Below, one piece after another: positions 53,627 to 62,177 of a stretch of DNA of 64,000 nucleotides. The stretch spans positions 62,001 through 126,000 of the forward strand of contig JACKKY010000007.1 of the NCBI GenBank assembly GCA_024236175.1. The letters run 5' to 3'. How positions within the stretch are numbered: position 1 is the first letter of the stretch; the number at the start of each line of letters is the position of its first letter. The notes under the pieces were generated by a model. It was not told where the DNA came from. It was given only the letters and a program-made list of their open reading frames with translations, and ran no database searches. The stretch is from Novosphingobium sp. (GTDB lineage: Bacteria > Pseudomonadota > Alphaproteobacteria > Sphingomonadales > Sphingomonadaceae). Position numbers and translations under genes: made by a program.

Positions 53627-54496
53627 ATGTGTGACGAATTCACCCGGGAGTCGGAAGACCGGGCTCTTGCCAGGAAGGGTATGACCCGGCGCGAGTTCGC
53701 CGCGATGAGCGCAGCGGCGGCACTGGCCGCCTGCTCAGACGGGGTGGACGCGGCCCAGTCGGAACTGGCCGAACAGATGGTGCGGATCACCACCGAAGAC
53801 GGCATCGCCGACGCCTTCTTCGTCCATCCAGCCAGGAGCGCGTCTCCCGGCGTGATCATGTGGCCCGACATTGCCGGGCTGCGCGAAGTGAAGAAAATCA
53901 TGGCGCGCCGCCTGGCGGCGTCCGGATATGCGGTGCTGGTCGTGAACCAGTATTATCGATCCGCTCCCGCGCCGGTTTTCGAAAGCTTCTCAGAGTTTCG
54001 GACGCCGGAGGGAGTGGAAAAGCTCGGGCCCATGCGCGAACCGTTGACAACGGAAGCGATCGTGCGCGACGCGAAAGCCTTCGTCGCGTTCCTCGACAGC
54101 CAGGACTCGGTCGACAAGTCGCGCGGGATCGGTTCCCACGGCTACTGCATGGGCGGGCCATTCGCCGTGCGCACGGCGGCCGCCGCACCGGATCGTGTGG
54201 GCGCTGCCGCGGCCATGCACGGTGCCTGGATGGTGACCGAGGAACCCGACAGTCCGCACCGCCTGCTGAAGGACACGAAGGCCTGCTTCCTGTTCGCCAT
54301 CGGTCGCGATGACGACAAGCGCGCGCCGGGCGACAAGGACGCGCTGCGCACGGCCGCGGACGATGCAGGCCGGCCGGCCGAGATAGAGGTCTACGAGGCC
54401 GACCACGGCTGGTGCGTGGCGGATGCGCCATCCTACGATCCGACCGAAGCCGATCGCGCCTGGGAGCGGATGATGGCGCTGTACGAAAAACTCTAG
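53627..54496 (+). CDS. Dienelactone hydrolase-family protein with Tat-type lipoprotein signal
   Basis: 289 residues. The N-terminus contains TRREFAAMSAAAALAAC: a twin-arginine motif followed by a lipobox (LAAC), so a Tat-exported lipoprotein is likely. The hydrolase domain has a Cys nucleophile elbow (GYCMGG) as in dienelactone hydrolase, an MWPDIAGL loop and ADHGWCVAD with the catalytic His. Most dienelactone hydrolases are cytosolic, so an exported form is notable. Divergent from the phosphatase operon. Confidence 0.85.
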   Translation: MCDEFTRESEDRALARKGMTRREFAAMSAAAALAACSDGVDAAQSELAEQMVRITTEDGIADAFFVHPARSASPGVIMWPDIAGLREVKKIMARRLAASGYAVLVVNQYYRSAPAPVFESFSEFRTPEGVEKLGPMREPLTTEAIVRDAKAFVAFLDSQDSVDKSRGIGSHGYCMGGPFAVRTAAAAPDRVGAAAAMHGAWMVTEEPDSPHRLLKDTKACFLFAIGRDDDKRAPGDKDALRTAADDAGRPAEIEVYEADHGWCVADAPSYDPTEADRAWERMMALYEKL

Positions 54497-54556
54497 GCTA
54501 TCCGACGCAAAACTGCCGCTCGGAGCGTCCATACCGGTTCCTAACACCACATTTAC

Positions 54557-54584
54557 TTGCTCGAACTATACCCTGCGCTAACAT
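54557..54584 (+). promoter_or_regulatory. Candidate promoter of the SPFH/NfeD pair
   Basis: TTGCTC and TAACAT are spaced 16 bp apart in an AT-richer stretch, 29 bp before the ATG at 54614 and its AAGGAG ribosome binding site. Partial match only. Confidence 0.35.
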
Positions 54585-54613
54585 TCGCACCGCACGCAGA
54601 AGGAGTTGGGGGC

Positions 54614-55630
54614 ATGGGCGGTTTTCTGATTTCGCTTGTCGTTGTTGTCGTGGTGTTCCTGCTGATGGGCGTGCGCGTCGTGCGGCAGGGCTACGTCTAC
54701 ACGATCGAAAGGCTCGGCAAGTTCACGCTTGCGGCGGAGCCCGGGCTGCATCTCATCATCCCCTTCGTCGACCGGGTCGGCCAGAAGGTGAACATGATGG
54801 AACAGGTGCTCGACATTCCGGGCCAGGAGATCATCACCAAGGACAACGCCATGGTCGGCGTCGATGCGGTGGTGTTTTTCCAGGTGCTCGATGCGGGCAA
54901 GGCTGCCTACGAGGTGCACAACCTCTATGCTTCGATCATGGCGCTCACCACCACCAACCTGCGTACGGTGATGGGCTCCATGGACCTGGATGAGACGCTG
55001 TCGAAACGCGACGAGATCAACGCCCGCCTGCTTGCGGTGGTCGATCATGCGACCTCTCCCTGGGGCGTGAAGATCACCCGCGTCGAGATCAAGGACATCC
55101 GCCCGCCTGTCGACATTTCCGAGGCGATGGCCCGACAGATGAAGGCCGAGCGCCTCAAGCGCGCCGAAATCCTCGAGGCTGAGGGCGACCGTGCCTCTAA
55201 TATCCTGCGGGCCGAGGGTGAGAAGCAATCCGCGATTCTGGAGGCGGAAGGTCGCCGCGAAGCCGCGTTCCGCGATGCCGAGGCGCGCGAGCGTGAAGCA
55301 GAAGCGGAGGCCAAGGCGACGCAAATGGTGTCTGACGCCATTGCCGACTCCGGCAGCCAGGCGATCAACTACTTCGTGGCGCAGAAATATACCGAGGCGG
55401 TCCAGGCCTTCGCGACTTCACCGAATGCCAAGACGATCCTGTTCCCGGTCGAGGCCACACAGCTTATCGGTACGCTCGGCGGCATCGGCGAACTCGCCAG
55501 GGAGGCTCTCGGCGGTGATGGCCCGAGTCGCGGTCCGGGCGGAGGCGGCACGCCGCCGGCTGCTCCCCGTCGGCCTGTTTCGCCCCAGCCCAGCGTTCCG
55601 CCGACGCAGCCCATGGGCGGTAACCGCTAG
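54614..55630 (+). CDS. SPFH/band-7 membrane protein (QmcA/stomatin-like)
   Basis: 338 residues. An N-terminal membrane helix (FLISLVVVVVVFLLMGVRVV) is followed by the band-7 domain (YTIERLGKFTLAAEPGLHLIIPFVDRV, with KDNAMVGVDAVVFFQV), a long Ala/Glu/Arg coiled-coil (about 185-250) and a C-terminal Gly/Pro-rich tail (from about 305). AAGGAGTTGGG precedes the ATG. Such proteins form oligomeric membrane scaffolds and usually pair with NfeD, as here: the stop overlaps the NfeD GTG by one base. Confidence 0.93.
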   Translation: MGGFLISLVVVVVVFLLMGVRVVRQGYVYTIERLGKFTLAAEPGLHLIIPFVDRVGQKVNMMEQVLDIPGQEIITKDNAMVGVDAVVFFQVLDAGKAAYEVHNLYASIMALTTTNLRTVMGSMDLDETLSKRDEINARLLAVVDHATSPWGVKITRVEIKDIRPPVDISEAMARQMKAERLKRAEILEAEGDRASNILRAEGEKQSAILEAEGRREAAFRDAEAREREAEAEAKATQMVSDAIADSGSQAINYFVAQKYTEAVQAFATSPNAKTILFPVEATQLIGTLGGIGELAREALGGDGPSRGPGGGGTPPAAPRRPVSPQPSVPPTQPMGGNR

Positions 55631-56073
55631 TGGGCGGGCTCGACAGCCTGGAACCGCACTATGCCTGGCTGGCGCTGGGCCTCGTGCTCGCTGCCGCCGA
55701 AATGGCGATCCCCGGCGTCTTCCTGATCTGGATGGCCGGCGCGGCATTGATCGTCGGTTTCGTAACCTGGGCGGTGCCGATCGGCGTTCCCCTGCAGATC
55801 GTGTTGTTCGCGCTGCTCGCGATCGTCGCGGTGTTCACGGGCCGGCGCTATCTGCGCAGCCATCCCGTCGAGGCCGCCGATCCGAAGATGAACCAGCGCG
55901 GCGAACGGGTGATCGGCGAGATGGTCGTCGTGACCCAGGCGATCGAAGGCGGATCGGGCAAGGTAAAGCTCGGCGACAGCGAATGGCTCGCCAGGGGCGC
56001 CGACGCCGCGCCCGGCACGCGGTTGCGTGTTGCCGGCCACGATGGCGTCGTGCTGATCGTCGAGGCGCCCTGA
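55630..56073 (+). CDS. NfeD-family membrane protein
   Basis: 147 residues: two to three hydrophobic helices (YAWLALGLVLAAAEMAIPG, FLIWMAGAALIVGFVTWAV, IVLFALLAIVAVF) and a C-terminal OB-fold domain (GEMVVVTQAIEGGSGKVKLGDSEWLARG). This is the short NfeD form without a protease domain. It starts at a GTG overlapping the SPFH gene and probably forms a complex with it. Confidence 0.92.
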   Translation: MGGLDSLEPHYAWLALGLVLAAAEMAIPGVFLIWMAGAALIVGFVTWAVPIGVPLQIVLFALLAIVAVFTGRRYLRSHPVEAADPKMNQRGERVIGEMVVVTQAIEGGSGKVKLGDSEWLARGADAAPGTRLRVAGHDGVVLIVEAP

Positions 56074-56222
56074 CGCCGGGCGGGCGCCGGCCCGCCGGTT
56101 TTTCCGGAATGAGCCGTGAAACCGTGGCCCGATTTGCCGCGCCGCCTTGTTTCGCCCCGATGTGCGCCCTAGGCTCGCCGCCAAACAGGCATTGAGCCAA
56201 AAGCATATTCGGGAGAATCGGG

Positions 56223-57578
56223 ATGTCGCGCATTGTTGTCGGCCAGTCATGCATGCTGTTTTCCGCGCTTGCGCTGGCAGGGTCGTCGGTTCCGTTCGAA
56301 GCCCTTGCGCGCGACAAGGAGCCGGAGCCGATCCTGGCTTCCCCGGAGCAGGACGCGGCCGAGGAACTGGCGCTGGAACTGGTTGAACATCCCGACGTGA
56401 AGGCCATCAAGGCCGGACTGCGCGAACATCTCCGGGCGACCGAGATCGGCCGGACCAAGGACGGTGCGGCAACCATCGACCGTGCAGTGGATTGCCTGAC
56501 GAACTCCCTGATCTTCAAGGAGCTGTCTACCTACAGGCCGGCGCCGTACCTGTTGTGGGGCACGGAGGACACGCCGCGTGAATGGCGCGGCCGGAAAATG
56601 GGTTGTATCGGCACTGCCGGCGACAATCCCGACAACATCTACCGAACGGCGGTAGTGCAGGGCGGCGTACGCTATGAGGTGCTAGGCCAGTTCGATCCGG
56701 ATCACCGGGCAACGCAGCTCATTTTCCAGGCCGGGCCGGGCGAGCCGGGCTTTGCGCCGAATCTCGCCACGGCCGGATCGGAAGCGGTGGAAGTGCTGGG
56801 CGCTTTTTCCGACCGCGAACTCGAAATCGCGCCGGACGGCAGCTTCCGCGTGACCGTCGGTGGCGAAACCGGCGGGACCAATCACGTCGTAACCCCGCCG
56901 GGGCCGGTCTCGTTCGGTTTTCGCGATACGATGGCGGACTGGAACCAGGAGCCGGTGCGCCTGAAGCTCCGCGCCCTGGATCCCGTCGAGCCGACGCCCT
57001 TCGATCCGGAAGAGCTGCGTCGCCGTGTCGTCGGCCGGATGGGCGATTATGTGCGGGGCTGGAGCGAATATGCGAAATACGGCTTCGGCGGACTTGCCCC
57101 CAACACCCATAATCCGCCGACCGGGCGGGCCGGAGGCTGGGGCTTCGTGATGGGCATCCGCTTCAGCCTTGCCGAGGATGAGGCGCTGGCGGTCACCGTC
57201 TCGCGCGGTGACGCAAAATATCTCGGCTTCCAGGTGGTCGATCCGTGGACGATCGCCGGAGACGCGAGGAAGAACATCACGAGCCTCAATCTTGCGCAGG
57301 CGACCCCGGACAGGGGCGGGACCTACACCTACGTCATTTCGCCAAAGGATCCCGGCGTGGCGAACTGGCTCGACACCGCCGGCCTGCATGATGGTTTCGG
57401 CATCGTGCGCTGGCAGGCGACGCGGGCCGGCGCGACCAACGATGGATTGCTGCGCAGTTTCCGGATCATCAAGGTGGCAGAGGCCGCGAAACTGCCAGGT
57501 ATTGCGAAGATCACGCCCAAGGGGCGCCAGGCCCAGCTTGAAAAGCGCGCCGGGGAATGGGCGAACCGGCTGCGCTGA
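56223..57578 (+). CDS. Secreted protein of unknown function (DUF1214-like C-terminus)
   Basis: 451 residues with a probable Sec signal peptide (FSALALAGSSVPFEALA). I do not recognise the family with confidence. The C-terminal third (FGFRDTMADWNQEP, GIRFSLAEDEALAVTVSRGDAKYLGFQVVDPW, TYVISPKDPG) resembles the DUF1214 beta-sandwich seen in exported proteins. The central part contains GGVRYEVLGQFDPDH and NHVVTPPGPV. Two cysteines in the mature protein (CLTN, GCIG) might form a disulfide. It is convergent with the OGT-like gene. Confidence 0.7.
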   Translation: MSRIVVGQSCMLFSALALAGSSVPFEALARDKEPEPILASPEQDAAEELALELVEHPDVKAIKAGLREHLRATEIGRTKDGAATIDRAVDCLTNSLIFKELSTYRPAPYLLWGTEDTPREWRGRKMGCIGTAGDNPDNIYRTAVVQGGVRYEVLGQFDPDHRATQLIFQAGPGEPGFAPNLATAGSEAVEVLGAFSDRELEIAPDGSFRVTVGGETGGTNHVVTPPGPVSFGFRDTMADWNQEPVRLKLRALDPVEPTPFDPEELRRRVVGRMGDYVRGWSEYAKYGFGGLAPNTHNPPTGRAGGWGFVMGIRFSLAEDEALAVTVSRGDAKYLGFQVVDPWTIAGDARKNITSLNLAQATPDRGGTYTYVISPKDPGVANWLDTAGLHDGFGIVRWQATRAGATNDGLLRSFRIIKVAEAAKLPGIAKITPKGRQAQLEKRAGEWANRLR

Positions 57579-57666
57579 GCGCGCGGTTCCAGCCATGCGC
57601 CGCCGCCTGCCGGTCCGGCAAAGCTTTCAAGGGCAATGTGAAGTAACGCGGCCGGGCCCCGGCCGG

Positions 57667-59838
57667 TCATTGCGCGGAGGCGTGCGCAGTCCATGCCGCT
57701 TCAATTGCCCGTTCGAAATCCCTCGCATACCGGACAGTGTCGAATAGCGGCTGGGTGAGCCGGTTCTCGGCAAGTTTCGATTTGATGGCGGCAAGCCTTT
57801 CCGGCCGGTTCGCAAGGTCCAGTATCAGCGCCTCGTAGTCTTCCTCGGTCTCGGTGATCAATTCCGGCAGGCCCACGGCGCTCAGGAGGCTTGCCGCGAC
57901 CCGTGCCGCGAATTGCCGCCCCGCTTTGGTGACAAGTGGTAGCCCGGCCCAGAGTGCATCGCTGGCCGTGGTATGAGCGTTGACGTTGAAAGTGTCGATG
58001 AAGAGGTCGGCATGCTTGTGGCGGGCCAGATGGCTTGCGTGGGGAAGCTGTTCGGCAAAGACGAGGCGGACGGGATCGATACCTCGCATTTCGGCTTCGG
58101 ATCGAAGATTCGCCTCAGCCCACCGGTTCGAGCTTAGCAGCCACAGGACGCTGCCGTTGACCTTCTTGAGAAGCCGCATCCAGATGTCGAACTCTCGCGG
58201 CGTGATCTTGTAGGCCTGATTGAAGCAGCAAAAGACAAAGCCGCTTTCCGGAAGCCCGAAATCACCCCGAGAGGTGTGCGTTTCCGCAATCTTTCGCCGA
58301 TTGTCGTTGGGCTGATAGCTGTTGGGCAGGTCGATGACTTCCTCCGTGTACGTCCCGCGCTCAGCTTCCGGGATGACGACCCGATCGGCCACGATGAAGT
58401 CGAAGTACTCTGCGCCCATCGTTCCCGGATAGCCCAGATAGTTGACCTGGATGGGAGCCAGGCGACGGGCGAACAATGCCGAGCGCGTATGCTGGGTGAA
58501 ACCTTTCAGGTCGAAGGCGATATCGATGCCGTGGCTGCGGGCCAGTTCGGCGATTTCCTGGTTTGAGAGGTCCTTCACGTCTGAGAAGCAATCCACGTCG
58601 CCGATCAGCTTCTCGCGCATTTCGCCAACCCGGGTGGCACCATAGCTGTAGGCGAAGATCTCGAACCGCCGGCGGTCGTGCTCGCGCAACAGGCCCGACA
58701 TGAGATACAGCGTCGCATGGTCGTGAAAATCGGCCGAGAAGTAGCCCAAGCGGATTTTGCCTTGCGGTCGGCCGCGCAGGGGAGTGAGCGGCGTTGCCTG
58801 ACGCCCCGGCGGGCGTGGCGCGAAGTTCTGCGAACGTCTCGCTTGGCGCTCCGGATTGTCCTCGAACGCCAGCATTGCGAAAGGATAGACCGCTTCGCCC
58901 TCGATGCCGAGTTTATGCCCTAGAGCTTCGAATTCGACGAAGGCGCTCCAGTCGCAAATGTGCGCTTGCTGATGCAGCTTCTGGGCACGAATTGAGTCAA
59001 TGGCTGGTTCGGTCTGCAGGGCTAGCCGGAAATGCTCGATGGCTTCGTCCAGCCTGCCCAGATCCTTGAGAAGATTACCCATGTTGTTGTGCGCATTGAC
59101 ATGGTTCGGATTGATTTGGAGCGCACGTCGGTAGCTGTCTATCGCTTCTTGCGGCCTCTCCATTCTCCGCAGCAAGACGCCCAGATGATTGTGGACGCTT
59201 GCGGAAGCCGGGCCAATCCGAATTGCCTGATTCAGACTTTCGGCGGCCTCATCGAGCTTGCCCTGATCCATCAGCGCGATGCCGAGATTCTGGTATGCTG
59301 CGAAAGCTCCGGGCTGGAGTTGCAATGTGCGGTGATAGCTTTCCACCGCTTCGTCGAGCCTGCCCTGGCTTCTCAGGACATTGCCAAGAGCAAAGTGTGC
59401 CCGGGCATAGTCTGGCTTGATCCGCAGGGCTTGCCGCAAGCTGTCGACGGCGTCGTCCTGTCTGCCTTTGCCCACGTAAGCATTGGCCAGATTATAGAGT
59501 GCCTCGGGAAAATCCGGTTTTGTCCGTAGCGCCAGTTCCAGCTTTTCGATGGCTTCGTCGAGCCGGCCCTGACTCTGGAAAAGCGCTGCCAGATTATTGA
59601 GATGGCCCGGGTTGCCGGGATCCATTTCGCAGGCTTTCCGGAAACATCGCTCCGCTTCGTCCGGCTGCCTCAGCCCCTTGTGGGCGGCGCCAAGCATATT
59701 CCAGAGCGCAGCCGATTGGGGAAATTGCCTGATGAGTTCTGAAGCCTTTCCGGCAACAAGCGAAAACTTCCCCTGTCTGTAAAGAGCAGACAGTTCGTCG
59801 ATCTTTTCTCCGGGTGAATGGGCGTTCGGCTCATTCAT
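57667..59838 (-). CDS. TPR-containing O-GlcNAc transferase-like glycosyltransferase (GT41)
   Basis: 723 residues. About seven tetratricopeptide repeats (roughly 45-280; e.g. AHFALGNVLRSQGRLDEAVE) precede a two-lobed catalytic region with GYFSADFHDHATLYL, YLGYPGTMGAEYFDFIVAD, VFCCFNQAYKITPREF and DTFNVNAHTTASDALWAGLP, the segments shared by OGT/SPINDLY proteins. It should transfer a sugar from a nucleotide donor to protein Ser/Thr or a small acceptor. The gene looks somewhat less GC-rich than its neighbours. Its ATG overlaps the upstream NTF2-like gene by 8 nt. Confidence 0.9.
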   Translation of the reverse strand: MNEPNAHSPGEKIDELSALYRQGKFSLVAGKASELIRQFPQSAALWNMLGAAHKGLRQPDEAERCFRKACEMDPGNPGHLNNLAALFQSQGRLDEAIEKLELALRTKPDFPEALYNLANAYVGKGRQDDAVDSLRQALRIKPDYARAHFALGNVLRSQGRLDEAVESYHRTLQLQPGAFAAYQNLGIALMDQGKLDEAAESLNQAIRIGPASASVHNHLGVLLRRMERPQEAIDSYRRALQINPNHVNAHNNMGNLLKDLGRLDEAIEHFRLALQTEPAIDSIRAQKLHQQAHICDWSAFVEFEALGHKLGIEGEAVYPFAMLAFEDNPERQARRSQNFAPRPPGRQATPLTPLRGRPQGKIRLGYFSADFHDHATLYLMSGLLREHDRRRFEIFAYSYGATRVGEMREKLIGDVDCFSDVKDLSNQEIAELARSHGIDIAFDLKGFTQHTRSALFARRLAPIQVNYLGYPGTMGAEYFDFIVADRVVIPEAERGTYTEEVIDLPNSYQPNDNRRKIAETHTSRGDFGLPESGFVFCCFNQAYKITPREFDIWMRLLKKVNGSVLWLLSSNRWAEANLRSEAEMRGIDPVRLVFAEQLPHASHLARHKHADLFIDTFNVNAHTTASDALWAGLPLVTKAGRQFAARVAASLLSAVGLPELITETEEDYEALILDLANRPERLAAIKSKLAENRLTQPLFDTVRYARDFERAIEAAWTAHASAQ

Positions 59839-60394
59839 CTTGCGCCTGCGCGGCCGCCAGCCGGTCCGGTGAAAGCGTGGAGGGCCTCTGGTATGACATG
59901 TCGCTGCGGTCGCGCACGTTGTTGCCGACCAGCCTGAAGGCTTCGGCGATCTGCTTGGAAACGTCGCTGTCCGGCGTCATGTTCCAGGTGGGAACGCACT
60001 TGCGCAGTGAAATCGCCCATCGGCCCTTCCGGCGCTCGAACCTGTCGACGTAACGCCCGCCGGCCACCGTTACCGGCGTGCCCGACGTGTTCTCGGAACC
60101 GTAGATGTAATAGGTCTCGGTGTGGGCGACGTCTCCGTCGATCTCGCAGGTATGATTGCAGATCGTGTGCGCGGTTGCCGTCTGCATCTTCGCGTGCAGG
60201 TCGAAGAAGAAATCCATGTGCTGGTCTGGCGTGCCGATATGCGTCCCGAAATCGAGGATCGCATCGTCGTGATATCCGGTGCGGAAGATGTCCCGGTCAA
60301 GCCGGTCGACGCCTCTTGCGATCCGGTTGATGCAGTCGAGAATGTCCATGCGACTCATCAGATAGTCGAGCCGTTCGTTGCCTTCCTGTCCCAT
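59831..60394 (-). CDS. NTF2-like (SnoaL-type) protein
   Basis: 187 residues. SRMDILDCINRIARGVDRLDRDIF, DDAILDFGTHIGTPDQHMDFFF, HTICNHTCEIDGDVAHTETYY and GGRYVDRFERRKGRWAISLRK follow the SnoaL_4 pattern seen in sphingomonad degradation genes. The ATG at 60394 is one choice; 60358 is another. It overlaps the OGT-like gene by 8 nt and lies 69 nt after the GT4 gene. The co-transcription with glycosyltransferases is unexpected for this family. Confidence 0.82.
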   Translation of the reverse strand: MGQEGNERLDYLMSRMDILDCINRIARGVDRLDRDIFRTGYHDDAILDFGTHIGTPDQHMDFFFDLHAKMQTATAHTICNHTCEIDGDVAHTETYYIYGSENTSGTPVTVAGGRYVDRFERRKGRWAISLRKCVPTWNMTPDSDVSKQIAEAFRLVGNNVRDRSDMSYQRPSTLSPDRLAAAQAQDE

Positions 60395-60463
60395 TGTCAG
60401 TCTCCGCAAAGTTCTTTCCGCGACAGTCAGTTCGCACCCCCGGCATTGCAAGCCAATTCGAAC

Positions 60464-61516
60464 TCAGGCCGGCGAGAGCGCCGCGAGCCGCGTTTCGGCG
60501 ACCTTGGCGGCGTGATCCCATGTCCAGCGTGAGACGACGTCCTCGCGGGCTTTCGCGCCGCGCCGGCGTCCTTCCTCGCGGTTCTCGAAGACCTGTCGCA
60601 TGGTCGATGCGAGATGCACCCAGTCGGGCTCGGCCCATTCTCCCCAGTCGTTGCCCCCGCCGAAGTATATCGGGTCGCGGACCGGAACCATTGCCTGCAC
60701 TCTGGCCGGAAAGCTGTTGCTGCGATCGAGAAAGTCGAGTGGCGCGCTGAAGGCCGTGACGATCGCCGGCAATCCGCTCGCCATGGCTTCAAGAACAGGC
60801 AGCCCCCAGCCTTCGCCTCGCGTCGGGAGGACGAAAGCGTCGCTGGCGCGGTACAGCTCTGCGAGGCCGGCTTCGGTCAGGGGCTCGATGAAGCGGATCG
60901 GTGCGGTCCGGCCGAGGCCGAGGTCGGCTACCGCCTTTTCGATAGTAAGCCCGCGCGGATGGTAGACGTTGGAGCGCAGCACGAGCTCTACGTCCTCGTC
61001 GGGGGAGAAAGCCGACCGGAAACAGCGGAGCAGCCCCATGACTCCCTTGCGCTTTTCCCACTTGCCGACGAACAGGAAGCGGAATGGACCTTCCGGCCGG
61101 CTTTTCGCAGGTGTGAACAGGTGCGGGTCCACCCCTTCCGGCACGACGTGAACGGTTTCGCCGGCGATGCCGTTGGCGACAAGAACGTCCCGTCCCCAGC
61201 GCGAGGGCACCCAGATCTCGTCGGCGTCGAGGAGCGCCTGGATTACCTTGGCGGGGATCCGGGTCGTCTCGCCCGTGAAGAAGATGATCTTGCAGCGGCC
61301 CTGTATCTGCCGGGTGATGGTGCGGGGGCCGATGCACAAGGCCACATCCGCCGAAGGATCGGCCTGTCCGAGCGGCACCGGGCTTTCGGCCGGTGGCTGT
61401 TCGTCCAACGGAATGATGCGGACTTCATGGTTTCGAGCCAGGGCTTGCGCGAAGTTGCGGCAGTGCGTCGCCCAGCCGTAGGTCGCGCCAAGGAAACCGT
61501 AGATATTGATGCGCAT
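60464..61516 (-). CDS. Glycosyltransferase family 4 (GT-B)
   Basis: 350 residues. The C-terminal lobe has FLFVGKWEKRKGV and the donor-binding DAFVLPTRGEGWGLPVLEAMASGLP (Glu-x7-Glu, read as EGWGLPVLE); VVPEGVDPHLF lies between the lobes. The N-terminal lobe starts INIYGFLGATYGW. The donor and acceptor are unknown. It is the first gene of the GT4 / NTF2-like / OGT-like run, which suggests a small glycosylation unit. Confidence 0.87.
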   Translation of the reverse strand: MRINIYGFLGATYGWATHCRNFAQALARNHEVRIIPLDEQPPAESPVPLGQADPSADVALCIGPRTITRQIQGRCKIIFFTGETTRIPAKVIQALLDADEIWVPSRWGRDVLVANGIAGETVHVVPEGVDPHLFTPAKSRPEGPFRFLFVGKWEKRKGVMGLLRCFRSAFSPDEDVELVLRSNVYHPRGLTIEKAVADLGLGRTAPIRFIEPLTEAGLAELYRASDAFVLPTRGEGWGLPVLEAMASGLPAIVTAFSAPLDFLDRSNSFPARVQAMVPVRDPIYFGGGNDWGEWAEPDWVHLASTMRQVFENREEGRRRGAKAREDVVSRWTWDHAAKVAETRLAALSPA

Positions 61517-61666
61517 GCGTGCCCCGCGACCCGGTGAGAGTCCAATTCGGTCCGCACGCTAGGGCCGGCGCGGCTTGCGGGTCAATTCCGGTACGCGCGC
61601 GCTGCGGAACATTGGGCTGGAAAGATTCGGCGCCCTTTCCCATATTCCGCTGCGAGGGAGATACCT

Positions 61667-62068
61667 ATGACCGAAAAGCTCGAACTCAGCGAAGAAGAAT
61701 GGCGCGAGCGCCTCTCGCCCGAGCAGTATCACATCCTGCGCGAAGCGGGCACCGAGCGTGCCTTCACCGGCAAGTATGAGCAGAACAAGGCCGAAGGGAT
61801 GTATTCCTGCGCCGGTTGCGGCGCGCCGCTGTTCAGCTCCGACACCAAGTACAATTCCGGTTCCGGCTGGCCGAGCTATTACCAGCCGGTCGAGGCGGAC
61901 GCCGTGCAGGAGCACAGCGATGCGTCGCACGGCATGGTGCGCACCGAAGTGCGTTGCGCCAAGTGCGAAGGCCACCTGGGCCACGTCTTCCCGGACGGTC
62001 CGCAGCCGACGGGACTGCGCTACTGCATCAACTCCGCGTCGCTCGATTTCAAACCGGAAGGCGAGTGA
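61667..62068 (+). CDS. msrB: Peptide-methionine (R)-S-oxide reductase
   Basis: Reduces methionine-R-sulfoxide in proteins; 133 residues, cytosolic (no signal). Zinc cysteines are Cys48/Cys51 and Cys97/Cys100, and the catalytic cysteine is Cys120 in RYCINSASL. NSGSGWPSYY and GHLGHVFPDGP are family signatures. GAGGGAGA precedes the ATG. Together with katG, nth and mutM it is part of the oxidative-damage defence encoded in the window. Confidence 0.96.
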   Translation: MTEKLELSEEEWRERLSPEQYHILREAGTERAFTGKYEQNKAEGMYSCAGCGAPLFSSDTKYNSGSGWPSYYQPVEADAVQEHSDASHGMVRTEVRCAKCEGHLGHVFPDGPQPTGLRYCINSASLDFKPEGE

Positions 62069-62177
62069 GGCGAATTTCCTGTGAGTCCCTCGTTAAGCAT
62101 GGGTTACAGTTTCTCCGTGCACGGGCTATTGCCGGATCGGACGCGCGTGTCCGCAATGAAGGCCTGAGTCTGGATTG

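Noticed and set aside
57579..57666. Bidirectional terminator between the convergent secreted-protein and OGT-like genes
   Set aside because: A GGCCGG/CCGGCC inverted repeat is present but without any T-run on either side, so termination is not supported.
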